Shown piece by piece: positions 13,641-25,242 of a DNA stretch of 64,000 nt. Under the pieces are notes generated by a model. The model was not told the origin of the DNA. It did not search any database and saw only the letters and a list, made by a program, of their open reading frames with translations. The DNA comes from Dirofilaria immitis (taxonomy: Eukaryota > Nematoda > Chromadorea > Rhabditida > Onchocercidae). The stretch lies in the NCBI GenBank assembly GCA_024305405.1, contig JAKNDB010000068.1:8851501-8915500 (forward strand). Reading direction: 5' to 3'. The first letter of the stretch is position 1; each line of letters opens with the position of its first letter. The translations under genes and the position numbers were made by a program.

Positions 13641-15034
13641 CTGTTACTCCATAATTTTCTCTTTATTTTTATATAACGATAAGAAGATAAGAAGTAGAAT
13701 TGTTACAATCAGGACGATATTGTCACGAATGTCAGTGCCGATTTTTCACAATAATTTCGCGAAAGCACTCTAGTCTGCAGGAAAACTATCATTTCGTGAC
13801 GTGGCATTCTGTTGATTATGTCGATTGATTTAACATCGAAGTTTTTCAAATTACTACAGCATTTTCGACGGGAAGATTTGGTAACTTACTTTTTGCTATC
13901 AGATAGGGCATCCCCTTGCTCTCGTTAGAAAGGCAGAGGAAAAATAAAACTAATTGGTTTTTCAAGATCTTGTATAAATTTAGAAATTTTTTAATATTGT
14001 TGCACTCTATCTTCTATTGGTAATTTCAAATTTATGTTTGAGCTTGCGCACAAATTGTTTGCACGGTTAATCACTGATAATTTGAGATTTTGTCGAATTT
14101 AAGAATATGAGCTTCGATGATTTTTTGGAATTTTCATGAAGTCAACGAATGAAAACACAACTATATGATTTTTTTGTGAAGAAAGGCTTAGTAGCAAAAT
14201 GTTTGTAGGCTTCACTGGTTGATATCTTTTTCTTCTTTTATCTTCGGTTTAGAACTTCATTTCTGAGGCGATCATGAAAGTCATAAGGTTTGCTAATAGT
14301 GTTTTAAGAGACCGATATATGGACAATATTCTTTTAGCTCAGCGACAAAAAATAAGCAATAACTCTATGATGCTCCTCAATATGTATATCTTGATTTCTC
14401 CTTTTGAAGAAATTTTTTCAGATGGATTTTTGTTACTGTGAGCGAAATAAACAGAATAATTAAAATAGATTGATTTGAAGCTTTTATACTTACATTTACA
14501 TAATGCATAAAAGCATCATTCTTGAAGTATTATGCCATTTAAGATGGAAAAATCCAAAAATGATCGATCATTCAACGTCGAGTACACAGTATGCTAATAA
14601 TGCCATTTTATATTTTTGCAATTGTTCATACACTCAGATTGTATTTTTGATGCTTAATAAGATGTATCATAAAGGAAATCTCTAAATATTTTATGTAATT
14701 TCTTTGTCACATAGTTTCTTCTACATGGATTATTCATTTACTACTTGCGTAATGTAATTATATTTTTAAAATTCGTTCTGTAGACAAGATGAAGTTAAAT
14801 TAAATTACATATTCAACGAATAAGCAGTGATGTTTATCCTTGCATATTATTCATCATACATTTAATACAGGACAATTGTTGAATTAGGAATGAGACAGAG
14901 TGGAAAGATTTTAAATTTGTGTATTTAATTGAATGTGGAGAGCTTTGGATTTTGTGATTTTCAAAGTACCTGATGTTCTTTCAAGGATTTAACTTTGCCT
15001 TTTCGGGTAACAGGAAAATAAATTTGAAATTTAG
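13640..15034. other. Intergenic stretch; probable 5' region of strm-1-like gene at its end
   Basis: No exon could be supported between the microsatellite and the first clear methyltransferase exon at 15035. A short ATG-initiated segment at 14973-15007 followed by a GTAACA donor is a possible first exon, but its phase does not join the next exon cleanly, so the true start is unresolved. Confidence 0.4.
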
Positions 15035-17099
15035 GAAACATTTGTTGAAGAACATGATCGACTGTATGGAGAGGCAAAGGCAAAATCGGAATATTCGACG
15101 GTTACGGCGCATTATTACTCTGTTATGTCCGCCGTTATCGATGAATACTTTAATGGGAATTTTCATTTTGCACCACCTCGATATAGGCAGCAGTTGTTGA
15201 CAGATGCACTGAAAGAGCTTCATGAGCGAATCGCTCACTGCTTGAAACTTACCAATGGTACTACATATATCTGAGCAGTCTTGCAATTTATCGGACCAAT
15301 CATGAAATTTAATTTAGGTAAAAATGTGTAGATATTGGTTGTGGTATAGGTGGAGTTATGAATGACTTAGCCTTTACTGGGGCTAATTTGACTGGTGTGA
15401 CAATAGCAGGAAACGAGGTTACAATTGGGAACAAACGCTTCGAGAATCAAGGTCTTGTGAATTGCAATATCGTGCACGGGATTATTGCTGCTTACCATTG
15501 CAGGATAGTCATTATGACTGTGCGTACGCAGTAAGTTCAATCAGGATGTTTTATCTATTACGATAAAGAGTCGTACATTATGTTTGCTGAGGAATTATAT
15601 CTCAGATTTTAAATATCTATACATTGTAAAAAATCTCAAAATCTTTGTACTGTATGATATATCAGATGATTTATTGTCAGATAATTGAAATCTGATAGTA
15701 AATCGTCTTTGTTAAAAGCTTTGTAACAGTATTCAATCAATCGATTATTGTTACATTGTACAGGAATTCATTGATACAAAAAATACACCGAAAAATTGTA
15801 GCGTAAGTTTCAATGCATTTTTAGGTTTATGCACTGAAATATTTGGAAGATTTGAAGCCAGCACTACAAGAAGTGAATCGAATTTTGCGACCGGGGGACT
15901 TTTTCTTGTTTATGATCTGTTGAAAACCGATAAATATCATTCATCCTCAGAGAAACACGAAACAATTATTAAAAATCTAGAATATGCTTGCGGAATGCCT
16001 CCCTTACATACGAATTAAGTTTTTTTAGCATACATTTGAGAATTAATTGTTCTCATTTATATCTGTTAACACCCTTTTCTTCAAGTTTTTTTATCCATCT
16101 TATATTTCTGATAATTGGATATATTTTGTTTTAGATTCAGATTTTGTTTTAACTAATCTGTTAAAATATACCAGACGTTGCTATCAATGAAAGTTGAGGA
16201 AAAGAGAGGATAGTGAAGCACCTCAATACACAGTTTTATCAGTCATTAAATCAATCCCATTGAAATTTACGTTTCAGGAAAGAAATGATAAGTGCGGCAA
16301 AAATTTATGATTTTGAATTGGCGGAAAATATTGATCTTGACCGAGAAACTGGAAATCCTTATTACTTTTGCTTCTCCCACTCTTCTTTGTTTATGTGGCT
16401 TATTAAGTTGGTCTCAGTTTCACATTCTCTATAATGAAATTTTAGTAAAAATGAAATTTATTTGAATGAAAAATCTATCGCATCACCGCTCAGTTCGTTT
16501 AGCAAGTGATCTAATTGTGTTTTTCCCTATAATCTACCTATATTCATTCACTATTGCAGTCCCATAGCCCATTTTTAATTTAAATAATCATAGGAACATT
16601 AATTTTTTTCTTTTCAGGATTTATTATAGGTTTAGCTTATGAAATTTAATAAAGGTAAATCAACATTTATTGTCGTAGGAAATGAAGGTAATCAGTAGGC
16701 GCAAATCTTAACGTCAATCTCCTGACAGAGCCTATTTAGTATCCATCCACATCAATGTCGTGAGAAGTCAAAGTAAAAAGTGAAAAACAAAGAAAAACAG
16801 TAGCATCAATTGCTCACTAATCTCACTTTTTCAATACTTTATTTTCGATCGTTGCAAGATTCACGATGAGAAGTTTCAAATATTGAGAAGTTTCAAATAT
16901 ATATTTAATGTTTAAAATTTGCAGTTCGTCACTGGTTGATTGGATAATTTCGATTGCACAAGCATTTCATATTATGCCTAAAGGATTTCTTCGTTTTAAG
17001 CAAATATTTCTAGCTGGTACGGTAAATAATATTGTTCATGCTGGTAAGCTGGGCATTCTCAGTGGCTCCGAAATATTGCTTTTTCAGAAAATCAAATAA
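15035..17099 (+). CDS. strm-1: STRM-1-like sterol C-methyltransferase
   Basis: SAM-dependent methyltransferase of the sterol methyltransferase family. In C. elegans STRM-1 methylates sterols at C-4 and limits substrate for dafachronic-acid hormones (established). Exons: 15035-15257 (EEHDRLYGEAKAKSEYSTV, then HYYSVMSAVIDEYFNGNFHF, the family N-terminal signature), 15318-15530 (SAM motif I DIGCGIGG at about 15331-15354, then GVTIAGNEV), 15825-about 16017 (YALKYLEDLKPALQEVNRILRPG), 16279-16400 and 16922-17099 (AQAFHIMPKGFLRF, then AGKLGILSG, the family C-terminus). The stop is TAA at 17097-17099. The 16400 to 16922 junction preserves phase. The start exon upstream of 15035 is unresolved. Three one-base breaks are seen, near 15328, at 15478-15480 and at 15893-15897. 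The join from about 16017 to 16279 is also out of phase. Because motif I, the family signatures and splice sites are intact, I read it as an active gene with sequence errors, but a decaying gene cannot be excluded from this window alone. Confidence 0.87.
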
Positions 17100-17758
17100 A
17101 TTTTGGCATGATTGATAGAAAATTCGAAAATTTTTATCTGAATATTCAAATGCAATTTCTCGAAGGACTAAAATAATATAGATTTTATACATGCAATGAA
17201 ATTTCTGTAAACAATTTATTCGAAAAAGTTTTTCATATTTTGTAAACCAGTATTTCATAACAAAAAAAACTTGGAAAAAATTTTTTCATTCGATATTGGA
17301 TAAAATTTGTGGCCACTTGTTTATCAGGCGAGCAGACGTATTCGTTTACTTGCTTCGCAAATTTATTGTTGTCTTTTTTATCCAAGAAGCTAATTTTTAT
17401 CTTTTATTCATTTATCTATCCAGGATATTTATTTTTGTAACAACCTCATTTATATTATATTCCAACGTTCTGAATGGAAAAAAATCATTTAGAATGCTGT
17501 ATTTTCAGTATTCTGATAGTGTTATACGTAGACTAATTTTATATAAATGTTGCTTCATGTGTTGAAAAAACACAAAGGATGATATAAAAAGGTCGGGATA
17601 ATGCAAAAAAAAATACGAGTTGTATTTCTGCGAAATGACAGAACTAATAAGCAAACAAAGAAATGTTATAATTCTTCGATTTTTCTATGGAAGCATTCGG
17701 CGTCGACCAAAAATTCTTTTTGTGAGCAAAGATAATATGAATGAGATAAGGAGTATTG

Positions 17759-19457
17759 CTACCCATCATTAGTATCAACATGTCGATTGTTTTGTATTAC
17801 TGCGCTTCTAGTATGTGTTTGTGTTGATGATGTTTGAGTATAAAAAGTTGACTTGGACCCGCTGCATATCGCTGCGTCATGAAATCTATCATAAGGCATG
17901 TTACTGTGTGCCATGCATTGCCCTGAAAGTAAATTTTCTAGAAATATTCCTTTAAATTTTGACTTATGTCACAAATTCCCTTTAGCGATCAAGTTCGTAA
18001 TAATGCTTGCAACACCAAGGTACGATCAAAATAATTCAGACCATGATTTTTAGAAAGCGAACGGAAAGAAACCAGTAGTGTTGTAAAATCCGTGATACCT
18101 CATAGTCTCAAGAGAGACTTGCTTTGAATTTTTCTTACTCTTTATTGTAATCCGAAAATTAGGAACTCACAATAGTTAGAGTAGCTAATATATCAACTGT
18201 TGCTGATGCAGTGGTCATCCATGCAACGATTCCAGCAACAACTATAGCGATAAATGTTGCATATGTTAACTAAAATGAATACTCGACAAGTGATGAGAAT
18301 TATCATTCCTAATCGTTCGAAATAAGTAAACAAATGATTAACTGATGAAAAAGCATGGACATAGCAAGCTGAGAAGAGAAAAAAGATTTCAATAATACTC
18401 ATTGCTATTTTTCACATTACTCATTATTTGGCGCAAAACTAATTCCAATTTATTGCCTAATTGTTCCGGCACATCTAAGTAAACCAGAGTGTTTAGAGCT
18501 AAAAAAAAATGAGATATTTTAGTTTCATTCCACTTCCAAAAATGAAAAAAAAATTACAACCGAGAGGTAAATTTTGAGACTAAGTGGGATTTAAAAATTC
18601 ATCGTACTGTCGAAATTGGCAGTGTCAAAAATAGAAAGGCTGAAGTTTTTCCAAACTAGACAGACATATGTTATTTGATCGAATCACATTGAACGTAACT
18701 AGCTAAACTCAAATGACTCAGTCAGTTTAATTTTTGGCTATTTCGGCACTTGCTTTTCAAGTACTTCTCAACAATAGTTATATATAGATTGCGCTTTGAT
18801 TTTATTTTCTCATATATCTTTGTTATTTGATCGAATCATACTAAGCGTAACTAGCTAAACTCAATATGCAAAATCATACTGTTATATTTAGTGAACTGAC
18901 ATTTAAATGCTCCCATAACTTTACACATAAATTTTCGACACATTTTTTAAAAATTATTACTAATAAATGAGTATAGAGTACCACTGGGAACTGTAGATAA
19001 TATCTTTTCAATACATCGATAATTAAGAAAATACAAAAACCATCAGTAATGCATCCAATATTATGGCAATGATCAACGTTTCACGACTACCGTAGGAATA
19101 ATGAGATGCCATAACTGCCCCACATATTAACACCCAGATGCAGAAGAACTGCAAGTTAGTGAAGTCAGCGAGAAAGTGGAGAAATTCAGATGAAAAGCAA
19201 ACACAGGTTTTTCAAGATTTTTCAAGCTTTGAGAAAAGGAGATCAAACTGCAACTGATTCTGAATGTGAGTAAAATATTCTGATTTGCAGATACATGGCA
19301 ATAAAAAGATCACATCATTCGAGTTTCTATTAAGTCTGCATTACAGATAACAAAATAACTTACTACCATCAGAATCCTTAAACAAAGAAGCACATAATGT
19401 GCTCTCATCATGAGAATGCCAAATTGTTTCACAGGAAAACCACCAAGTACTTGAACC
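17759..19457 (-). CDS. Multi-pass (probably four-TM) membrane protein, unrecognised family
   Basis: Minus-strand gene pieced together from exons with good splice sites. 19457-19364 encodes GGFPVKQFGILMMRAHYVLLC (TM1). 19148-19035 encodes FFCIWVLICGAVMASHYSYG followed by ETLIIAIILDALLMVF (TM2 region). About 18509-18425 encodes a polar loop, TLVYLDVPEQLGNKLELVLRQ. About 18271-18173 encodes TYATFIAIVVAGIVAWMTTAS (a further TM). 17922-17759 encodes a hydrophilic Ser/Thr/Gln-rich tail ending in TAG. Several hydrophobic helices with a short polar tail resemble MARVEL/tetraspan-like small membrane proteins, but I do not recognise a family signature. The start exon, upstream of 19457, was not found, and another exon between about 18425 and 18271 is possible. 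It lies head-to-head with the TMUB-like gene, whose start is about 650 bases away, so the two may share a promoter region. Confidence 0.6.
18670..18864. repeat. Diverged 43-bp direct repeat pair in intron
   Basis: 18670-18712 and 18822-18864 share a 43-base unit that begins GTTATTTGATCGAATCA and ends CGTAACTAGCTAAACTCAA, with a few differences in the middle. The pair lies in an intron of the minus-strand membrane-protein gene. Cause unknown; a local duplication is the simplest reading. Confidence 0.85.
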
Positions 19458-20050
19458 TGTAGTAAAATGACTTTTGAATACTCAGTTCATTTCTTATATT
19501 TAGCAATAAATTTTAATAGAACCATTGAAAAATGATAAAATCATGCATATACGAGAATAGACTCTTAACATTCTATTCTAACATGGGAAGAATTAGGTTG
19601 CAAGCGTACGGAAGATAACCTAACCTATTGTTAATTTAGGCAAAAGAGCGATGCAAATAGTACACAGTAATCAGCTCTTCAATTATTCATCGAGATGAGA
19701 TTGCAATGTTTTAAATAAGCATTTTAATGCCTATTAGATAGACTTCTTTAAAATGAAATGAAATACGTGAATGTCTGTATATGAATCAATCAATATGAAT
19801 CTATCTATATAAGTTTGGTTACCCCTCCCGTTCCTCTCACGACCCCTTGAGTTACTCGTTCCCCATCTTTTTTCATCCTCCATGAAAATATTTATAACAT
19901 ATTTTACTCTTTCTTGCAACATAACGGTATCGTAAAATTTCAACGGAACGTCAAGAAATGTTGACGCCTGTTGGAATGATCGATGGGTTGGAATATTCAT
20001 TGTTCAGAAGTTGATGTGAGTTCGATTCGACAAGAAACTTTCAGTGTTAC

Positions 20051-20090
20051 ATTTCAGGGTATTCTTGTCATGTTTCGGTTGGCACTATAA
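20051..20090 (+). promoter_or_regulatory. Candidate trans-splice acceptor and 6-codon upstream ORF before TMUB-like start
   Basis: ATTTCAG at 20051-20057 is a nematode-type acceptor 45 bases before the TMUB start codon at 20103. There is no coding exon upstream, so it fits an SL1 trans-splice site. Between them lies a small open frame, ATG at 20070 to TAA at 20088-20090, six sense codons long. If the acceptor is used, the small frame sits in the leader. This is inference from position only. Confidence 0.4.
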
Positions 20091-20102
20091 TATATACATC
20101 AC

Positions 20103-23100
20103 ATGGCTGGCTTTATTGAAGGCATCGGCGATGAGGTTGATTAATTCTAATCTCGTAATTGAGTACCTTTCAGACTTCAAATACAACAAATAGTGAGGCA
20201 ATGAATTGCCGTGATTCGAAAATAACTAATTAGATTGCAATGTTTGAATTATATTGACAAAAGGATAAGTTTCTATTGATGTTTAAAGAAATAAGTTGAG
20301 GATTATATCTTTTAAAGGTTAAGGAAACAGATGCGTTGGAATATATCAAAAATCATGCGATTCAAGTTTGAACTATCCTGTTACTTTTCTTTATTGTAGT
20401 TATTTAAAAATTAATCAGAATTTGTCTTCGTTTGTGCTTAGAAGTGAAACCTAAGATCAAATACATTATTCATAGTGTACCTGTTTTACTTTTTCCAAAA
20501 TTTGAGAAAACATAAGTAGATCGTTCATTGTTCCATGAACAATGCCTTTTCAGGTTATTTGGTTTTTGATAGCAGCGATCGTCATTGTGTTAATGACACT
20601 GGCCTGGATCAGTACTGGTATACCCCCAGTTGATTATTATGTATGGCTTGTTCAAATGCAAATTCATCCCAACAGAAGAATTGTGCAGGTGATTGTGTGA
20701 TTTCAATCATTTTTTTTTTCATTGGGATGTTTGAAGTTCTTTTGCGAGCATGAGATATCACAACTCATCAGTTGGACGATTGTTTTTTACTGATAATGAT
20801 AGAGCATATATCCTAAAACTAAAACTTGAAAAAACAATTTTTTTTATAAATTTAGGTATTGCAAGTGGATAATCAAGAAATCAACATATTTCGAGATCGT
20901 CCGGAGGGGCGGCCTTTTGCTGCAGTAACGGAACAAGCGCTTGAAGCTTTAATGGATAGTGATATACAAAATAATACTTCGCAGGAAGTAGCATTGCCCC
21001 AGGCAATAGAAATGGCACAAAGACAAATGTTAGCTCAATTTTATAATTCTTTTATTATTGCTTATATCTTATAAGTATGAAAGTTGTTTAGAGTAAAGAT
21101 ATCATATTTGTTGATTCAGATCAGTTTTGAAAACGAATTACATTAAATTGTGAAAACTAAAGGTGTAGGAACTTATCAGGATGTTCATTCAAGAGTCCTC
21201 TTCCTGATTTTTTTATTGAGAATTCTTTCGAAAATTTCTTTCTTTCATTACCTCGCTGTGGACATTTCTTTATTTTTCCAGAAGTGAAAGCACTTTGCTG
21301 CATGCACAAGAAATATCGCAAACAGAACAGGTTTTTATTATCAATTCTGGGGTTTTTTATTTTCAAATTATAATATTTATATTCATTTACTGCGGTTCAG
21401 TACCAACATTGCTTCAGTTTCAAATATATTCAGTCAGATTTAATTTTACTGCCATATTTGTCTTTATATTTGTCAAAGTTGATTTGGCAATTAGATTTTA
21501 GTCTAATAATTTTTAAGTTTTTAAATAAGTTCCGATCGCTGAAAATCTGTAATAATTCTCTGAAAAAAATAGACTGTGTAAAGAAAAATGCATGGGAAAA
21601 TATTATTTTCTTCATAAAAAGAGGTTTGTTATATATAAAAATTCATGGAATGATGGTAAAAAAGCTTGGGCTTAAGCATAATAAATTCGCTTGATAGTGT
21701 TCGTATTTGCAATATTATCGTTGAGAAAATGTTGTCATGTATGATTTTTAAATAATTGATATTTCAGGCAATCAATTCAACAGAAAGCACAGAGAATTTC
21801 CTTCATGCAAGTTGTATTAATAATAATTGGCAACAAAGGGCAGATCTTTCTGCTTCAGCTTCAGTAGGTCCAAGTATTATTTTGCAAAACTTCGCTTTTT
21901 CTAAATTTAACTATGACAAAAAAGCTATTATATTGTGTCAAAGTACTGCTGCATGTCTCAGAAATTTCCAGCAAATCAGGAAGATCCGTTTTCTTATTGG
22001 TTAATTGAGTTTGCACAAACAAGTTGCTAGTATTTGGATCGTGAATGTTGGCTCTGAAAGATAATATGGATGTAGAATGCATGGAAAATGAAGAGTACTG
22101 CGTTGTCATGTCTTTGCATTCTGTTAATCGTAATGTAATCTGCGGAATCATTGTTGTAGTATGCCTGATTGAATTTAATAATTAGAATAGCTTTTGATCT
22201 GATTTTGATGACTCAAGTTTTTTCTTTTCCTTTGAATTATCGTATCCAAAAATATTGCTATCAGATAAGATGTTCTTTAATTCAGGTTGAAAATGGAAAG
22301 AATTCGCTAGTTGTCGCAAAGCGTGAATTATCTTCGGTTGTTACCGGTAGGTTTCCATAATTCATAGATCAGTTATTTAGATTCATAAATCAATTATTCA
22401 GATAACGCAGAAAAATAAAAGGTTTCTGATGATGTAATTGAAATTTGATAAGTTTTGGTTTTCATAAGAATAAACAACACTGTCTTTTTATAAGATACAT
22501 ATAATCCACTCATTATGTGAATATATACTACCATGAAGAAGAATAGAGCCCCACCAGCGTTAGCAGACATCCGTAATTTACATCATGCATTACGTAAATT
22601 GTTTTAAACGAGACGAAATTTAAAGGATTGTTTCGAATAGTGCTATCAGAAGATTTTATAAAAAAATATTTAAAATCCTACTTCGAAAAAAAATAGATGA
22701 AGATTGGATGAACGATGAAATTTTAAAAAGATAAAATGTGAAGAAATTATACTTTCAATAGAAGCCGAGTTCCGAATATCGTTTGTGGAAATTCAAAATT
22801 TCAGATTCATTTTGTCAAATCACTGCAGGAATGGAAGGAAATAGTGCTGAGCATCAATTATCTAACGTAAAATTAAAATTTCTGGATGATTCTCAGATTA
22901 TTGCTTGTACGGCACTGGAATCTACTGTGGGACAGTTTAAGAGGTTCTGTTTAATTTTTTTTGAGTTTTATCTCATGACAAATTAGTTTTCCGGATTACT
23001 AATAATTTTCAGATTATCTACAATAAAATTCTTTGCATATTTATTTATTCGACCATAAACTATTTTTTAAAAAAAAAAACTCGATTTAATTTCTAAATTT

Positions 23101-25178
23101 TGTACTGCTGATAATACTGTATGACAGGTCTAATTATAAAAGATTAGAGTTTTTCATATTTAGAAACGTGTTTTATATTTTAAAAATAGTGGAATTAGAG
23201 CACTTCAGAAAAGAGATGATATATGCTAGAACGCAGTTACACTCACATATTATCAATTAGATTAGCTTATTGAAATTTACGATGATATCAATGTCTGTAA
23301 TGGGTAAGAAGTTGAAGTCAGATTATTCAAATATATGGTGTTCAGAGACTTTTTAAATACTTCCGAGATGACCTTTTTGATAATTGTAGACGTTACTTCT
23401 GGGAATCAATACTTGCGGGGAAAATAGTGCGATTAATATATCAAGGACAGTTATTACGCGATGATACACGATCATTATTAAGTTATGGTTTACATGATCA
23501 GTGTGTTGTACATTGCCATGTCACGTCTACATCTTACGCACAACCTTCTTCAACTCCAAACACATCAAATAATACTGTGTTATTGCATGAATCTTCTGGT
23601 ATGAAATTTTTTCTGTTTTATCTTGTGAGGGCTAAAATGAGGCATTTCTTTAATTTAGCACATGTATGCGCGCGGCAGGATTCAGAGGCTGATTGAGACA
23701 TTGAAGAGTCAGAAATATATATATTGGGCTTAGCAGTATTCAGAAATATAATATTGTCCAAAAAATTAAAATTGAATTTTCAGAGATATTGAAAAACTTT
23801 AGAAAATAAAAGGTGCTGAAACCTCTTTGATTTAAATTATGTAATTGATGTCAAATATTCATTCATGATTTCAAATAAGTATTTGTCATTTTTATCCTTG
23901 TTTGCATTACAAATTTTTGTTGAACTATATGTATAAATAATTTGTGGTAGAGAAAAGTGAATGAATAGTTAAATTCTATTTGGTTTATATGTTAGTGGAT
24001 TCTGGTAATTCATTTAAAAGAGTAAGAACAAAGTCGGGTAAGAAAAAACGCAGAAATTGTTGTAAAAGGAAAATCGAACCAAATTAAAAGTTACGAGTTT
24101 TTTTTTCAGTGACTAATTTATTAAGGTATTTTTAGATAGAAGCAATGGAATAGCAGCAGGAACTATTGCAGCCATAGCTGGCTCGCAGTCAGTACCAGCC
24201 AATACAGCAGATGAATTAACTCGAACTATTATTCAGACATTTCGAAGTCATTCTATAGAAGATAGTCAAAATGAACCGATGTACGTGTCATTTTTTGTTT
24301 TGAGGAATTCCTTGAAAAAGTAGAGTTATAGTGGCTGAAAGCATTTAATCAAGAAAGATACTGAAAATTCTTAAAAAGAACTTTTAAACGCTAAAATTTG
24401 TGTAAGCAGAAGCTGCTGAAGAGAAGACTGATAGAAAAATCATTCAGCTAACTAATTTTTTTAAATCAGAGCTTTTTAGCTTCTGAACTTTAGGCTTTGT
24501 ATTTGCAGATTAATTTACACAAGTTCTAGATTTCTTGTTTCTGATAGCTGTAGTTTTTAAGTGATGAATTAATGACTATTTTTAGATTAATACGAATACA
24601 AAACACTTTCTTGGGGATCTTTCGTTTTGGCTATAATGCAGTAATGGGATCGGATCCGGGAATAGCAGCAATAGAAAGTACATCACTGGATGCAGCAGCT
24701 GACGTTACGGCAAATAATGGATGGAATCAGAATGAAAATGCGATAGGAGGTCGCATAGGCCAATATGTCCAAATCATTTTCATTGGTAAGCGACTTTCCT
24801 AATAAAAGCTAAGCTACTGGTAAAGAAAGGGAAAAAATATGTAGGAACTAGAATGCTGTCTTAAGCGTAACGATTTTTATAATATTTATGATTTTTTTCC
24901 ATTTCAAAAAATTTCCTCCGAAAAAGCAAATAAAATCAGACATAATGCATAACATTCCAGACTGGTATTCAATTGCTTATTTTGGCAAAATACTTCTCGA
25001 AATATTCTTGTTTGTTTCAGTGAAATTTCTGGTAATATGGACATTTGTATTCCTGTATCCACAATATACGGATCAGTTTTCTTTATTGCTACTTACTTTT
25101 CTCAGTATGTTCTTTGTATCCGTTATATTTTCTAATGCTCATCGTGCCAACAGTAATGGCATGCAAACACAAATTTAA
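20103..25178 (+). CDS. TMUB1/2: TMUB1/TMUB2 homologue, transmembrane ubiquitin-like protein
   Basis: Start ATG at 20103 gives MAGFIEGIGDE; joined to exon 2 (20554-20688) this reproduces the TMUB N-terminus, an EGxGDE motif followed by a membrane helix (WFLIAAIVIVLMTLAWIST). Further exons are 20856-21028, 21770-21868, 22287-22346, 22829-22940 (KLKFLDDSQIIACTALEST, first ubiquitin-like strand), 23390-23599 (VRLIYQGQLLRDD, then DQCVVHCHV, the ubiquitin-like core), about 24136-24280, about 24650-24784 and 25020-25178. The last exon has two hydrophobic helices (FLVIWTFVFLYP and FSLLLLTFLSMFFVSVIF), as in TMUB. Stop TAA at 25176-25178. TMUB proteins sit in ER and other membranes; mammalian members are linked to ER-associated degradation and receptor recycling (family knowledge). 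A polar, Ser/Asn/Gln-rich insert separates the first helix from the ubiquitin-like domain. The splice phase from 21028 to 21770 does not fit in the best frame, so that boundary is uncertain. Confidence 0.9.
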
Positions 25179-25236
25179 GAAAAGGAAGAAGTAAGAGAAG
25201 GAAAAGGAAAAAAATAGTAATGATAGAGATGGGAAG

Positions 25237-25242
25237 AATAAA
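25237..25242 (+). terminator. AATAAA polyadenylation signal of TMUB-like gene
   Basis: A canonical AATAAA lies 59 bases after the TMUB stop codon, the usual nematode spacing. No other canonical signal lies between it and the stop. Confidence 0.7.

Noticed and set aside
13376..13773. Cys/Val-rich open frames across the TG tract
   Set aside because: They arise only from reading (TG)n; no splice or start context and no protein family.
4617..15034. Operon linking TTC7, the phosphorylase-like gene and strm-1
   Set aside because: Gaps of about 2.9 and 2 kb are much longer than the usual intercistronic spacing of nematode operons.
19734..20000. Minus-strand 88-codon frame as the first exon of the membrane-protein gene
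   Set aside because: It begins with an ATG in a suitable place, but I found no standard donor joining it in phase to the exon at 19457; kept only as a possibility.
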